Shown one piece after another: positions 1 to 13,200 of a DNA stretch of 64,000 nucleotides. Position numbers and translations under genes: made by a program. Numbering within the stretch: position 1 is the stretch's first letter; every line of letters starts with the position of its first letter. The stretch is from Limonium bicolor (lineage: Eukaryota > Streptophyta > Magnoliopsida > Caryophyllales > Plumbaginaceae), in NCBI GenBank assembly GCA_023374045.1, contig CM041782.1, positions 249,331,882 through 249,395,881 on the forward strand. Reading direction: 5' to 3'. Below the pieces are notes generated by a model. That model was not told the origin of the DNA. It searched no databases and was given only the letters and a program-made list of their open reading frames with translations.

Positions 1-3000
1 TTCTGGTGTAAGTTTGCATCGCTGACTACCGTACGGAGTCGACTACTTCTCGTGTTCCGTACACTACTCGTTTACATATATGGGGTACCTTACTGATACA
101 TTGCTACTTACTCGACTAACTTATAAATAAGTCCATCACGCCCACAAGCTCCTTTGGAGTGCGGTCGTGCCACATCTTGTTTAAGTATACTAGTAGTGTT
201 CGTCACACGCTCGGTTATAGCTAATTTGTGAAGTATTCTATTATCGATCTCCTCTTTCATCATTCCATAATAACGCGCATGTCGTTCTTCTTGAACTTAA
301 TCAAGGAATAACCATCTACTGGGTTCATAACTACATTATACCTTCTGTATTTAGTACAAACTCGATCCCTTAGTAATTTGCGGTCTCTTTCCTTAGAGCT
401 TCCTATCTTATTTCTCATGTCGATCCACTAGGAATGCACTTCCAGTCCCTTACGGAATGGACAGTGTGCTTCCTGTGAAATCTTTCATCACATTGTCCAG
501 ACTATTGGTGTTACTGCACAGTCTGTCTCCCATTTCATCACCTTACTTACATCGTGTTTTAATTCATAAATCTGATTGCTTTCATGTCAATATTTGATGG
601 TTTATATATAGTGGTTGCTTTGCTGTGCACCGTAACCTAATCTACCTGAAAGGTGTTATTCTCCTGGCTTCCACTATCGAAGTAGCTTAGCTTTCTCATA
701 GTGCCCATTGATGGCGTGATTCTTTGGTCGTTTTATTTCAACGTCTCATCTTACTCTCAATCTCCTTCATGGTGTAAACACACTAGAAGTTCTCTAATTT
801 CGGTGTTTGGCGGTTGCCGTATCGTGTTGTAAAATGGTTATCTCTTAATATGAAGGTGTTCTGCTTCAATCTCAGGTTTGTAAGTAGGCTAATTTCTCTC
901 ATATTCTTTTATCCTTTATGATGTTATTTACCATGTAATTTAACCAGTTACTGAAAAAGCATCCATTGAATCACAAGCTCTTTTGAGCGTTGGTCACTTG
1001 ACGTGCCATTCTACGCACTCACAATGTTTATCTCTGACGATTGCTGATTCTTAAATCCTGGGTGTTGGATATGAGGTCTGTCTCTGCAGTCTTCCATATT
1101 ATTTATGTGTATCTGGAATGTTCTAAGGTAATTTCAAGGTCTACGGTTCCCATTCTCCAATAGAGAGTATTCAATCTCCAAGAAGTGAAAGCCCTTTTTG
1201 TGGGGTTTATTCCCACTCATGGCCTCACAACTAGGAGAGGTATCCCCACCCTAAAAGGAATGGTTCGTTCTCCGCCCCTGTCAATAGCACTATCTCAACA
1301 TTCTCATTGGTGCCCTTTACTGGCAATACTTCCTCAATTTAGTATAGGTTTTCATAACCACTCGTATATACGAGTTGTAGTTCATTCATGGCCTAGATCA
1401 GCCTTTTTTGCTTTCCTGTGCCTCGAGCTCTGATGTATTTAACATCCTTGGCTCGTAGGCCCTTAATGATTGATTAGTCTCAAGTGTGAGCCAGTGTTCG
1501 GTTCACTGTTGTATTCTTAATCATCTGTAGGTTATCCACGTAATTCTCTTGTTCTCTGAACTTTGCCAATGTTGGGTCACATCATTGGATGTACTATTGG
1601 ATTTAACAATAAGTTGTTGTAACTCGCTTCCTGCTGTGGAAGTTCGCATAGGTAATCTGATGTTAATCAGTGTCTATGACAATACTTTCGCTCTCATAGA
1701 CTTGCGTCTTTTAGCAATTAAGGATTGGTTTTCATTAGGCCTCTTCCTTCGGGTGTCTAAGTCGGATATTTACCCTGGCTATCATGTGCTGCCATGTCAA
1801 TACTTTGTTCAACTTTCGTTGACTACGCCACCCGTTAATGACTAATCATACTTGGGTGTTAATGAGTTAGACAAGCAATACTAACCATCGTTTATGGATC
1901 TTTTTCTGCTCAACTATACCAACTCTATGGTGTAGTCGTTTTGAGGTTCTCTCTTCCGTGATTGCACGTTTTTGATCCTAGGTAGGTCATTACTTAAATT
2001 TGTTTTCTCTGATTCTGTTTCTAGGGTTTATCAATATCCTCAATGAAGAGTGTTGTTAATGGTATTATTCTGGGAATTCATCCCATTTTTTATCGAAAGT
2101 TGTTATGTCCTCGATCTTCATTGTATGTCGTAATACCTTCCTTGTAGGTTATACTTACATCTGGTCTTCTCATATTGTTGAGTAATCTTTACGGTTCTTC
2201 CATCCAAGGTTAGGCTTGGTTTTGGGTTGATGTTTTTACCTGTAGTGTCGGTTGTCTGTTGTTGATGCCCACACCGTTTAGTTTCCTGACCAAGTCCAGC
2301 TCCCTGCTGACCTGTGTATTGATTTAGTTGTCATGGTCAGGTCATCCGGCCCTCCCAATATTTCGCTCTTCAGTCATAAGGATTTGTAATCCAGTGTTAT
2401 TATTTACTATACCTGTGGTTTTTACCATTTGGTCTTCACGGCTTCCTATAAAGCTTCATTGCGGCAGCACTTGCCAAACCAAGTGCGCTATGCAAGATGG
2501 GCTATCGGTACTGTGCATGTCGGCAATGGTACATTCTCCTAAACTCCATGTAGGTGGTAGTCCATGAGACTCCTTCTTTGCCCTATTTGGCTTTGGTTCA
2601 TTATTATCTGGGCAGCTTCCTGACTGCTTTTGATTGTATAGTTACTTGTCAGGGTATTCCTCTTTCTGAGGGAACCCCTTCTTCTTTCACTTTAGCCTTA
2701 GTTCTCACTCCCATTTCCACACCTTCATCGAGGTTATCGAGTATTGACTCTCTTTAGGCACTACGTCAGGTCGTAGTCCTATCTTGGAGTATGACTTGCA
2801 TAAGCATTCGTAGTCATTTGGGCTATTGCAGTTAGGTCTTTGTAACCCCTTTTTTTTTGTAGGTTCGGAGTTACCTACTGCATAATTGACTTTTAGGTAC
2901 TCTCTATGCCCTTGCGCGGTATTATCCCGCTGTTATTGCTTCCTTGGACTGTTGTCCGGTGTTTCTGTCACTTCTCTTGTCCTCTTATTGCACTTGTAGT

Positions 3001-3435
3001 ACTTTCCTTCTTACTGGTATGACGGGGTTATATCGACTGCGTAGCATGTTGACCCAAGTTGCCGGTAATTATTATTCTCTCATTGGTAGGATTCCATGGG
3101 TAACGCCTGATTCAACGTTGCGCTCCAATTAGGACCTTCAAGTCTTGGAAGACTATTGCATAACGAGGTGCTTCTCGTATTGCATAATGCTAAGTAATTG
3201 CCAGATCGGGTTTTCCCGAGTAAGAGAAGGCTTGTCATCTCTCTGGCATTCATTTCTGGTATCTTAGAACTAGGGGCGTGGAGGGCGGGTCAGGTATTAT
3301 AGATATCCGATACACATCAGGGAATCCTAACTAACGCACCTCTCGCACTACCACTCAACCTTTATCCCAAAGTCTACTATTCCTAACTCGGTAATTCCTA
3401 AGCTCAGTAATTTCCAGTCATCCGAGCGTAACTAC
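1..3435 (-). mobile_element. Element A interior, LARD-like, partial
   Basis: This is the non-coding interior of an LTR element read on the minus strand and cut by the left window edge. Orientation follows from the primer site at its right end. No gag, pol or other credible coding frame is present; the longest frames are under 100 codons and broken. Base-level similarity to the interiors of B and C is visible by eye. The block at about 5-205 matches 13860-14055 and the reverse complement of 41935-42125. The leader near 3190-3350 matches 15140-15300. A conserved hairpin (arms GCACTTG/CAAGTGC) lies at 2467-2486. I infer a member of the same LARD superfamily as B, C and D. It could instead be a decayed autonomous element, but no coding relics are seen. 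Confidence 0.75.
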
Positions 3436-3447
3436 GCTCTGATACCA
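3420..3447 (-). other. Element A primer binding site with overlapping hairpin
   Basis: The minus strand reads TGGTATCAGAGC at 3447-3436, the usual plant primer site complementary to the 3' end of initiator tRNA-Met. It is five bases from the LTR end. The site forms one arm of a hairpin at 3420-3443 whose inner pair is T-A, where the other elements have A-T. Confidence 0.85.
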
Positions 3448-4984
3448 ATTTTTGTAACACCCCAACTCCAAATACAATGATCGTCGCCCTAAGTCCATCT
3501 CGTACATTAACAACGCAGCGGAAAAGTTCTACTAAATTGGTGTTACCGCCGTTAGTCACCCACGTGACTAACTAGGCCTATTCTCTTTACAAGTCACGGT
3601 CTGACTAACCGGATAATTACTCGAGCATCTAAACATTACAATCCATAAAACACAACTTATACCGAGTATCTCATATCCTAATACATCATACTAACATCTC
3701 ATTAATATACAAAACGAGTGTACATACACAACTCGTGTAACAAATGTAAAAGCAACCCGAAGTACTCTACCCGCTCCCACTCTTAGGTTGAGTCCTCGTC
3801 TGGTACCTACCTGTAAAGTTTAAATCACAGGCCCCAAGGGGCTCAGCACATGGCTGGTACAGAAAACGTGCAGCCCATAAGCTAGAAGGGTTACACACGA
3901 CTACTTTGTCATATACATGCAATTGTTTATTCATACAAATAATAATAAGAAGTACGATAACAAACTACACAATTATGTGAAACATTCACAGCTCAAATAA
4001 ATCGAACGTCGTAATGGACGCCCATTAATGAGTAAGTTAGATCCCTAACTCCTGAGGCCTGAGGATTGTTTAGTTCTCGTGTTTGACCATACCTTATAAG
4101 TGTCAACCATTCTCCTATCAGAATTGGTTGTTCTCTAACTGAATTGTTTATTTTTGTCAGGTCAAAGTAACCCTAGCCAATGAGTTATTAGCTTCATTGG
4201 GTTAATAAACATAAGTTCTTAAGTTATGAGGGGTGTAGGCTTGACCCTCCTGCGCCTCCTGAATTTGCCTCCCATCTCGAATTGTTCACTCGAGCTGGTC
4301 GGGTCAGTTTGTCGACCCTAGGCGGAAGACAGATGTGATACAGATGCCGACCTCCTAACCTGAACATGCATGACCGGAGTCAGTCCCGGATTCCTCTTCT
4401 CCCAAGTTCCAGTTAGCTGAAGTCTCTTTGACGATTGGTTAGTTAAACCTCTCTCGGTATCAACCAACTAACAATAGGGAATATTTGTAACCTTATACAG
4501 TTGTTATTAAACATAGCTAAATGAACAAGATCTGAATCAAATTGTGTTAGTGTGCAATGTATGCACAATAACAATACAATAAATCGGTTTCATGCTTAAT
4601 CATGTTTGGTCGTATCACGATAACACATAGCACATAAACCGAGGTAGACCTTGTTAGCAAACAAGCTACAAGAATCCCATACCGTACACCGGAGATTGGC
4701 TAGCTCTTAATCCCACGTTCTCCTAATCCGCCGAACACCTCTGACTATCTAGATCTGTAACCAGAACTAGTATTAGTATCATGTGTCTTAGAACTAGTTT
4801 GGTTCTCTTTTCAACTTAAACCTCTTTCTAGGTTAACCCGGGTATAATAGTATACCGTTAAACGGGTTCGTTCATTTAGGAGCGTTTTCAAGCTCAACTC
4901 TAATTCATTAACATACTAATGTCGTTAGTAGTTATTTAGTTGCACAGTTAGCAACTTTAGACTTATACGGACCTTGTATTAGGT

Positions 4985-5175
4985 TTTCGTATTTTTCACT
5001 ATTCATCCGTATTTCACTATTCATTTATACGGTCTCGTATTTTACTATTCATTTATACGGCCTCGTATTTAACTATTCATTTATACGGCCTCGTATTTTA
5101 CTATTCATGTATACGGGTACTATTCACGTATACGGGTATTTCCCATGTATACCAAAATTTACGTATATGTCCGTA
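4985..5175 (-). repeat. Tandem repeat in element A LTR, period about 28 bp
   Basis: Several imperfect units built around TATACGGCCTCGTATTTTAC and CTATTCAT recur about every 28 bp. The array lies 1.5-1.7 kb from the LTR 3' end, close to where the hairpin arrays lie in elements B, C, D and E3. Confidence 0.8.
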
Positions 5176-6104
5176 TGATACTTCGTATCAATACGTATTT
5201 ATTTCTTTTTCCAATATAACTTGAATTTTCATTAAAAATACCTTAAGTATTGATTTCTCCTTTACTTATTAAATTACGGGTATACCCCTCGTATACCTTA
5301 ATTTATATACGGGTCTCGTTTAAACCCGTCTTAACTCTGTATCTTTTACAACTTGTTTCTAAATTCTTTATTTAATTTCCTTAACCTTCTTAAACACAAT
5401 AAAATGAGTTATTTATATTACTTACCCATAGTTTTCTCTTAATCTCTATTTATCTCATAACAAGTTCTAAACTTGTTATTTTTATTTCTAATTTCTTCCA
5501 AAGTCTTACTTAACTAATTTCTTTAATACTTTTGGTCAATTACCAAAATATACCCAAGTTTGACCAGTCTTTTATGGTCAAACCCCCTAACTTTCCATTA
5601 TTTACAATAACACCCCTAAAGTTAATTTATCTTAACTTTTTATTCCTTTATCCTTTTAATATCTAATTAATTTCTAGTTTTCGTAACTAATTTACCCACA
5701 GATTTTTGAACATCAAAAATCATCTTAAACATCTCTAAACCACCAGATTTAATTATCTAATGTTATAGTATATAAATACCACCTTTTATTATCCTTAAAT
5801 ATACCAAAAACTTTATAAATTCCTTATAACACTTATAATCTCTTTATAAATTGTAAACTTAATTCTACAATTATTTTCTCATCACTTAAACTCTCAAAAA
5901 TACATATTAACTAATATATATTTTCGGCCTTGATATTATGTAACCAAAACTTCTCAAATTTTACATATTACTCTTAATTATACTAATTCCTTTAATTTAA
6001 CTAAGTTAGATAATTTTTCTAACTCATATATAACCTCTTAATTTTCGGCCACCATATAAGATATAGTATATGAACTTTTCTTATATATTATGATAGCTTA
6101 TATT

Positions 6105-6109
6105 AAAGC
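6105..6109. repeat. Target site duplication of element B, left copy (AAAGC)
   Basis: AAAGC directly precedes the left end of B and recurs directly after its right end at 19558-19562. A 5-bp duplication is normal for Ty3/gypsy integration and fixes both ends of B. Confidence 0.95.
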
Positions 6110-9100
6110 TGTAACACCCCAACTACAAACAACACATTTATCAACACTTGCAGCGGAAATCATAACTCACAACATAACTCAACTCCTTGGTGTTACACGC
6201 CATTAGCCACCTACGTGACTAACAAGGCTAACATACATACATCGTACCGGTCTGATGGACTAAACTTCCGAGCAACTACACATTAATCCCGTTCCATGTT
6301 CAACATTCATTATACACTTACATTACAACTGTACCGAGTAACTACCAACTAACGCCGATACATTTTCGGTCTTTCTACACCTATAATACATCCACAATTC
6401 TCATGACTACCACATACAAACACTACCCCGTCCTACTCTCGAACGGCTTCCAGTTCCTTGTACCTGAAAAGTATGGGAGCCCCCAAAAGGGGTCAGCACC
6501 TTTGCTGGTATGGTAATCCCGCAGCCCGCATGCTACCGGGCCACGCACAACTATTTGTCGTCTTAGCATGCGGTTGATTTATTTCAAACATGCACAAACT
6601 CATGCACATATCATGCTTATAAGCAAACAATCATTAATAGGGCACAAACACAAATTAACACACGCACTCAATAACAGTACACTTCACGTTATAACATACT
6701 CAACTTAAATTCTCTCCTCTGAGAGGATATAACTTTATTTAGGGAATGCCGGGGTGATATAAGCCCGAGCACAACATACATACATTTCATTTACTTGAAT
6801 GGCGGCCTCATATAGGACCGATCACAACATACATAGTTTCCCCCTAACTCCAATAGTGATGAGGTAGGTAAGCCTTGGTTAAGCTTGTGGGTGGTTGTAA
6901 TTCCAGAAGGAAAAACAACCGTAACATAACAAAGAGGGAGTCAAAGCGAACTTAGGCATCGACACCCTACCAACATTATACATAATTTCCCTCCTAGCCC
7001 GATGTGGAGGTCGGGTAGGTAAGCTTTGGCTAAGCTAGTGGGAGGTCGAAATCCAATGAAGGAAAACAACCCTAACATAACAGGATGGGAGTTAATTCTC
7101 ATATATGTATTAACTCCCAAACAACACGCGCGACCGGAACAACCGGATTCAACTCCATACATAACATATACTTATTAGTTAGAGGTTCCCTTATGGAACT
7201 TATCACATACACACTTCACATAGTGTTACTAACTCGGTTAGACACATAAGGGGTGTAATATCCCTTTTGACAAACATGGATAACTGTATCCAATAACAAC
7301 AACAACATATCCAACAAGCCACAAACATCACACATAATCATAACATACACTACGCAACAGGATAGCCGTAGTTAGAACGTTCCCATGGGTTGGGACGTTT
7401 ATTCCGAATACCGATCTCTTATGTGAACCTAAAGTCGGTTAACTATTATTTAACACATAACTAAGGTTAAGCGGTATCGGGATTAATTACGCCACAATAA
7501 TGAATTACTGTAAACTCATTTCATGCTTTATCTTGCAAGGTGGCAAACACACAGAAAAACACATTGGCATACAAGCCGGTGTAATCCGGTAGGACACAGG
7601 TTGCAAGAAAACCATACCTGTCACCGTGGGGAATTACTTTACCGGTGTTCTCACGTTCCTCGGTTCACACTTGTTCCTCATGTCATACTCTTGAACCACT
7701 ATTTAACATGTCAAATGGTTCAATTAATATTAAGGTGTTACGGTAGGTACATAATTGCTACTCCCGTACTTACCCCGTTATCCCGTTATTTCGGTTTAAC
7801 TTTGTACTTAAACTCACAACTTTCTCAATCATTTCCAACACTTGTTTATACTTCCAATGGCCTTTAAAACTCACCAAACAAGGACTAATCAACATCTAAA
7901 ACCATTACCATTCACTTCCCCACCATAATAACCCTTAAAAACACTTTCTGGACACTTTTTAACATGGTCCGGGCTTGTGTCCGGGGTTACAAACCCGGAC
8001 CATCCCTGGAAAACACGTTCTGGACATTTTTCTATGTGGTCCGGGTTTGTGTCCGGGTTTACAAACCCGGACCACCCCCTGGGATGATCTTCTGTCGTGT
8101 TTTTGCTATGGTCCGGGTTTGCGTACCGATTTGCAACCCAGACCAACCCTGGAACTATCAAAATTTACAGTTTTTGATCAGTTTTCAACCCATAATTCAC
8201 CTATAATCATTTCCTAAACTTTCCACATGTTTTCTACATCTTTGAACACACAAAACACTGACTAAACCTCCTCAAATCGTTGGTCAAACTCACCATTCAA
8301 TTCTTGTCAGTTTACACAAGTTTTCCATTCTTCCTGTTACACTTATGCACAACAGTGCACATGAAACTTCTTTTGTTGTTTCATAAACTTCCACCAACCT
8401 TACTAAATCTCTTTCTCACCACACCAACACGTTCTTAGACCAATACACTTCCAAAACCCAAGCTCATACTTTGTTGTTCAAGCCTAACACTCTTATTCAT
8501 TCTTAGCCAAATCCATGACTTTTCTAACACTTGTGCTACAGATTTTTGTACTACTCCTCTTAGTTCTCCAAATACCATTGCAAGGCTATTAAACCACTCC
8601 ACTCAACACTACAAACACCTAGATTCTCCCGTTCACCAAGTCATCATCACAACACTCATTTTCTACTAAAAATTCGCCATAACCTCCCCATAAACTTAGC
8701 ATCTCCCAAACCTCATTTTGTCATTATTTTTCAAACCTAATCTAGCCAAACCCACAAGGGTTCTATCAGAGCATAATGTATCCTCAAGACTTCATTAAAC
8801 AACAATATAGCTCCAAAATCAAATGCATTGGCACTTAGGCCCTTAAATCAACACAAGTTCACAATTTTCCTTAATCAACTTTACAACACCTCCCCCACAT
8901 AGATTCCAACTCATAATTTGGGTTCATTTTTTATTACCCATCCCAAATCCTAAAGCAATTTAAAACAAGCCTTAGGTAATTTCTTACCTTCATTTCACGA
9001 TTCTCTTTTTTCTCCTCTTGCTCCTCCCTTCTCAATTTCGGTCAAGTGGGAATGGAGTTGCCAAACTCCACCCAACATTCATTAACACAAAAACTACTCA

Positions 9101-10246
9101 ATTATCATCTAAACCCTTAGGAAATTTTAATTCAAATCAAAGGGCTTAAACACGAAGTTAGGGTTTTAACCTTTGTAGCTTTTTGAGAGGGTTCTCACCC
9201 TTTGAACACGAAGGGGGTTATCCCACCATTGGAGGGTTGGAATGAAACTCCAAAATAAGAAAAACAAGGCGTGAGAATGGCAAGAATCGGCCAAGGCATG
9301 AAAATGGGGAAATGAGTTTCTCTCTTGAAACTTTTTACCTTGTTTTGAAAGAGGAGACTCCAAGCTACAATGGTGTGTTTTTCTCTTCAATGGGAAAAAC
9401 CCATGGAAACGAAGTTCTTCATTATTCGAATTTGAAAAGAGGGAATGATAGTGGATGATGGCGGTGAATTATGTATTTATTTTTTGTGATTGGAGCTTTA
9501 ATTAGCTTGGGCTTAGGTTTCGTTGGAGTAGCCATGGAAGGGTGGGCTGTCGGCCTGAAGTTCGGTGGAGCGAGGGGGCTGTACGTGAGGAGAAAGGAAA
9601 TGAGAGGAGAGAGAGTGAGGGTGGGGGTATATGTTTACTTTTTCACTTTTTCACTTTTTGACTTATTTAACTTGTTAACTAGTCATGTGTGAGGGGCTAT
9701 CTATTTTAATAAAACCGGCCCACTAATATATATACGCTGGAGCGTTTTTCGTCTTTTACAGAAAACGCTCGTTAATTTACCCGGTTTAGCACTATTCACT
9801 AACCGGGTCCGGTTTCCGGAATCTTCTCGTTTCTTTAATTTTAATGGTTATTAAACTCCCATTAATGTTTAATTATAGTTATAGAATCAACTATAGTTTT
9901 TACGGGGTCATTTAACTGTTTAAAGTCACGTTTCCGGGTATTTCTCGAAAAACGCGCTTTAATACTCCGTTAGCGTTCTATCGCATTATTTGGATCCGTT
10001 TTCTTCCGGAATTTTTCCCACATGTTCTTAGTATGTAATTAGGGTATAAAAATATATTTATAACCCTAGTGAAGGTTATATGCCTCCTAAAATAATTAAA
10101 TATGCGTTTTCACGTTTTATGTCTTTTACGCATTTTCTTATTCTTTTTGGTTTTTTATTTCTTCACCAATAATCTTAAGGACTTAATTAGCCTTAGAAAA
10201 TTATAATTACATAGTTAATTAACATATTAAGGTTTGGGGTATTTCA
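6110..10246 (-). repeat. Element B 3' LTR
   Basis: A 4137-bp LTR beginning TGAAATACCCC at 10246 and ending TGTTACA at 6110 on the minus strand, adjoining the polypurine tract. No gene is seen. In sense order it contains an AT-rich promoter-like zone with a TATA-like stretch near 9478, a GAGCGTTTT/AAAACGCTC hairpin at 9740-9770, three GC-rich hairpins at 7966-8144, a conserved CCGG-rich block with a splice-donor-like AG/GTATGG at about 7617, a pyrimidine-AG site at 6465-6464 and the LTR-end hairpin at 6202-6223. Confidence 0.92.
7966..8144 (-). repeat. Three-unit hairpin array in B 3' LTR, 72-bp period
   Basis: Inverted repeats at 7966-8001, 8038-8073 and 8110-8144, each with arms like GGTCCGGGTTTG/CAAACCCGGACC around a ~12-base loop, start exactly 72 bp apart. 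Between them is lower-complexity sequence containing CTGGACA-type words. Function is unknown. The period is divisible by three, which creates accidental open frames on both strands. Confidence 0.93.
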
Positions 10247-10266
10247 ATCTACCCCCCTTAAAAGAA
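10247..10266 (-). other. Polypurine tract of element B
   Basis: The minus strand reads TTTTAAGGGGGGTAGAT directly before the LTR start, the expected plus-strand primer. Just upstream is a TTCGAGGACGAAGTTC palindrome, common before the 3' LTR of plant Ty3/gypsy elements. Confidence 0.9.
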
Positions 10267-13200
10267 CTTCGTCCTCGAAGTTCACACTTCCCACACATCA
10301 TTGGTTAGAATACGGGGATTACTTGCAACATAAACTTCAATAAAAACATATTTTACATCATGACCTCGGACTTAATGGTCCGGGTACATATACACATCCA
10401 TACATAACATAACATACTTACATGATAACCTCGAACTCAATGGTCCGGGTACCTTATCAACATTGTACTTACATAACAACCCTTAGACTCTTAGGTCTGG
10501 GTAACATAACAACATTTAGACTCGTAGGTCTTGATAACATAACATTTTCGGAACTTAACCACATTAGGACTCAAGGTCCAAAATAATAATTATTACACAT
10601 ACCACACAACATGTCATAGCATGTATATCAACCAGAAATTCCTTTTCCATCTCTTCATGAGTTCGAGACCCATGTAGAGTACATATACACTGTGATCCCG
10701 CAGAACCGGTCGTGATGGACACTCTGGTCCCCGTTCCTTTGGGAGATCAAAACAATTGCATACATCTTTAAAATATACTTCTCATGTCACCAGTCCTAAG
10801 ACAAAGGCTCGTACGTCCTCAGCTCGTGAGCAAGTAGTAGGAAAATACCCTCTATGAGGTTGAGTATAATGAAATCCTTTATTGGAAGGATACAAGTTGA
10901 AAATCCTCTACGAGGTCACATAAAGGTAGTCCTTCCTTTGAAAATACCACTTAAGAATCTTAAAATATTTATTGAAGTCTAGAAAATACCAATTGCAACT
11001 TTGAAACCCAATTTAAAATTCTTTTGAAAGCTCCATACAACTCCAAGTCCAATTATTGTTAACTGCATCCTATTCTTGATGTGATTATTTATGACCACTT
11101 ATAGGGAGTTTCGGGAATCATCCAACCCTAATGTGATCAGCATCAGAGTTGAACTATCTTTCCACCCCAATTTGTGTTCGGCTTCCCTTGATCTCATGAT
11201 AATCAAGTTTCACCTCCTACTTCATTTTCAAACAACAGCTAATACAAACATATCCATTTTCTATCTTTTAATCCATCTAGTTATAATCATTACATCTCCA
11301 AGGGTGGAACTATGCCCATCAATCATCTTCCAGATTTAATTTAAATCAAGTTACCTAGGGAATTTAATTCTCACTAGGCTCTATGTTGGTGTCACACCTC
11401 TTCATAAATCACAATACTGTATATATATATATATGCTTTTATAAAAATACAATACACGGTTTTACATTTAGTGTTGTATGAACATACATAGTCGGGGTTT
11501 AGTTCCCCGGGAGTTTCTTTGCTCCCTTACACTTGTACTTTCACACATCTCTTAACAAAATAACACACTTGTCACAATGGTATTCGCATCTTCAGTGCGC
11601 AATTACCATAATTAAACCATGACTGAATGCGTATGTTTATGTAACACGCGCACCAATCATCAAACAAATCATTTTGTGCTATGCACATCATAGTTCACGT
11701 ACATTGTACGGTAAAACATACTAAACGGTTTTACGCTCTACCCCCCTTAAAAGGGATTACGCCCACGTAATCAATCATTTAATCAGTGGTTTAGAACATT
11801 CTACCATCGTGAAGTGTTTTACCTCCACGCGGTTTATTATACAACATGTTCTGGTTTGAGGATCTTAGCCATATTGGCGGTTTAGTCCCTAACCAAGAAT
11901 TCTCACTAGAGTTTACTTTGACTCTTAACTGGTTTCGATTCTGGCCTGTGAAGCTTTTAGGCATCATTAATTTGCCATTCTCTCATGTTCACTATTCACA
12001 TTCATCGTTTGAATCACTGGTTCACCAGTTTCTGCTGCGCAACTCTTGATAATTTAGAGCTTAGTTTGCCCCCATACATTATTCTTACTGTATTGTATAT
12101 CCCCGATTATCACCGTCATCTTGGTAATAACAGTTTCTCAACCGACGTGTGGTATCACTTACCATGAGCGAATTCGGTAAGTTACAAAACTTACTATTCA
12201 TTTCCACGATAATCTATTGTATTCTACAATGATTTACTTGGTTTCTTCCGACTTACTGTCGGTTAAGTTTGAGCTACTACCTTTTGTGTAGTACTCTGTC
12301 GATCATTTCCAACACTTGAGGTATATTCCATACCGATATTTAATAATCGTGTTACAGTAGCCGCTTATGTCAACCAAGTACCTTTTGATTGGTACTACCG
12401 TGCTTGTCTTGTGCATCGGTTTTATCACATTATAAGTCTTGTTCTTCTATCACATTTAACATTTTCAGACTTCCTAGCTATCTCACTTGATCATTACCGC
12501 GCAAGCGCAATACCAAAACACTCAGTCATACAGAGTGCAGAGGCGTAAACTCTTGGCAGTAAGTCTCGTATGAGATAGCAATAGGAATTCATACTGTGTT
12601 CCTTATCACGTAGCATCAACTACTGGCGTATTGCTCAGTCTGTGTATCATCACTTATTTGTATGTCCACTGAGTTTCACTCATAACTGGTCTTATTGCCA
12701 CATTATTATTTAACAATACTTCTACAACGGTCGCTTACTGCGCACCGTGTTCCTACTCATTGCATAACATTAACTTACACTGCATCCACTGTTATTTTAG
12801 CTTTCGCCACTACACAGCGTTTCGCCATTTATTTGGCTGATTACTGAATGCTTCACTCTTCGAGTCTTTGTGCTCACTGAGCGTTGTTCATCACACATTT
12901 AGCATCACACACCTATGGTGATTGTTATCAGACTTATTACTCTTCCGGTCTCCACAACTGGTGCAACACTTCCTTTCGTATTATTCCTACTCACATCATT
13001 CTTGGATAATAGCAACATAGTCAACTCTTAACATATTCCCTGAACTTAGTTCACATAACTACCGCTGTTGCGGTTTCACATATCACGAGGTATCCCCACT
13101 CTTTAAGCAGTGGTTCGTTATCCGCTTTACTTACTTATATTACATAAACTTCTGTGATCAATAACATTTTCTTAACACATTCTACTTGTGGCTCATAAGC

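Larger units (their letters stand above)
3453..6109 (-). repeat. Element A LTR, first part (LTR 3' portion)
   Basis: On the minus strand the LTR ends in TGTTACA at 3453, next to the primer site, so this is the 5' LTR of A. It is interrupted at 6109 by element B and resumes at 19563. No gene is seen. Recognisable parts are the 22-base hairpin at 3551-3572 (arms GTTAGTCAC/GTGACTAAC), a GCAGCGGAAA word near 3510, a pyrimidine-AG site at 3812-3811 and a short-period tandem array at 4985-5175. The remaining DNA to 6109 is very AT-rich. Confidence 0.85.
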
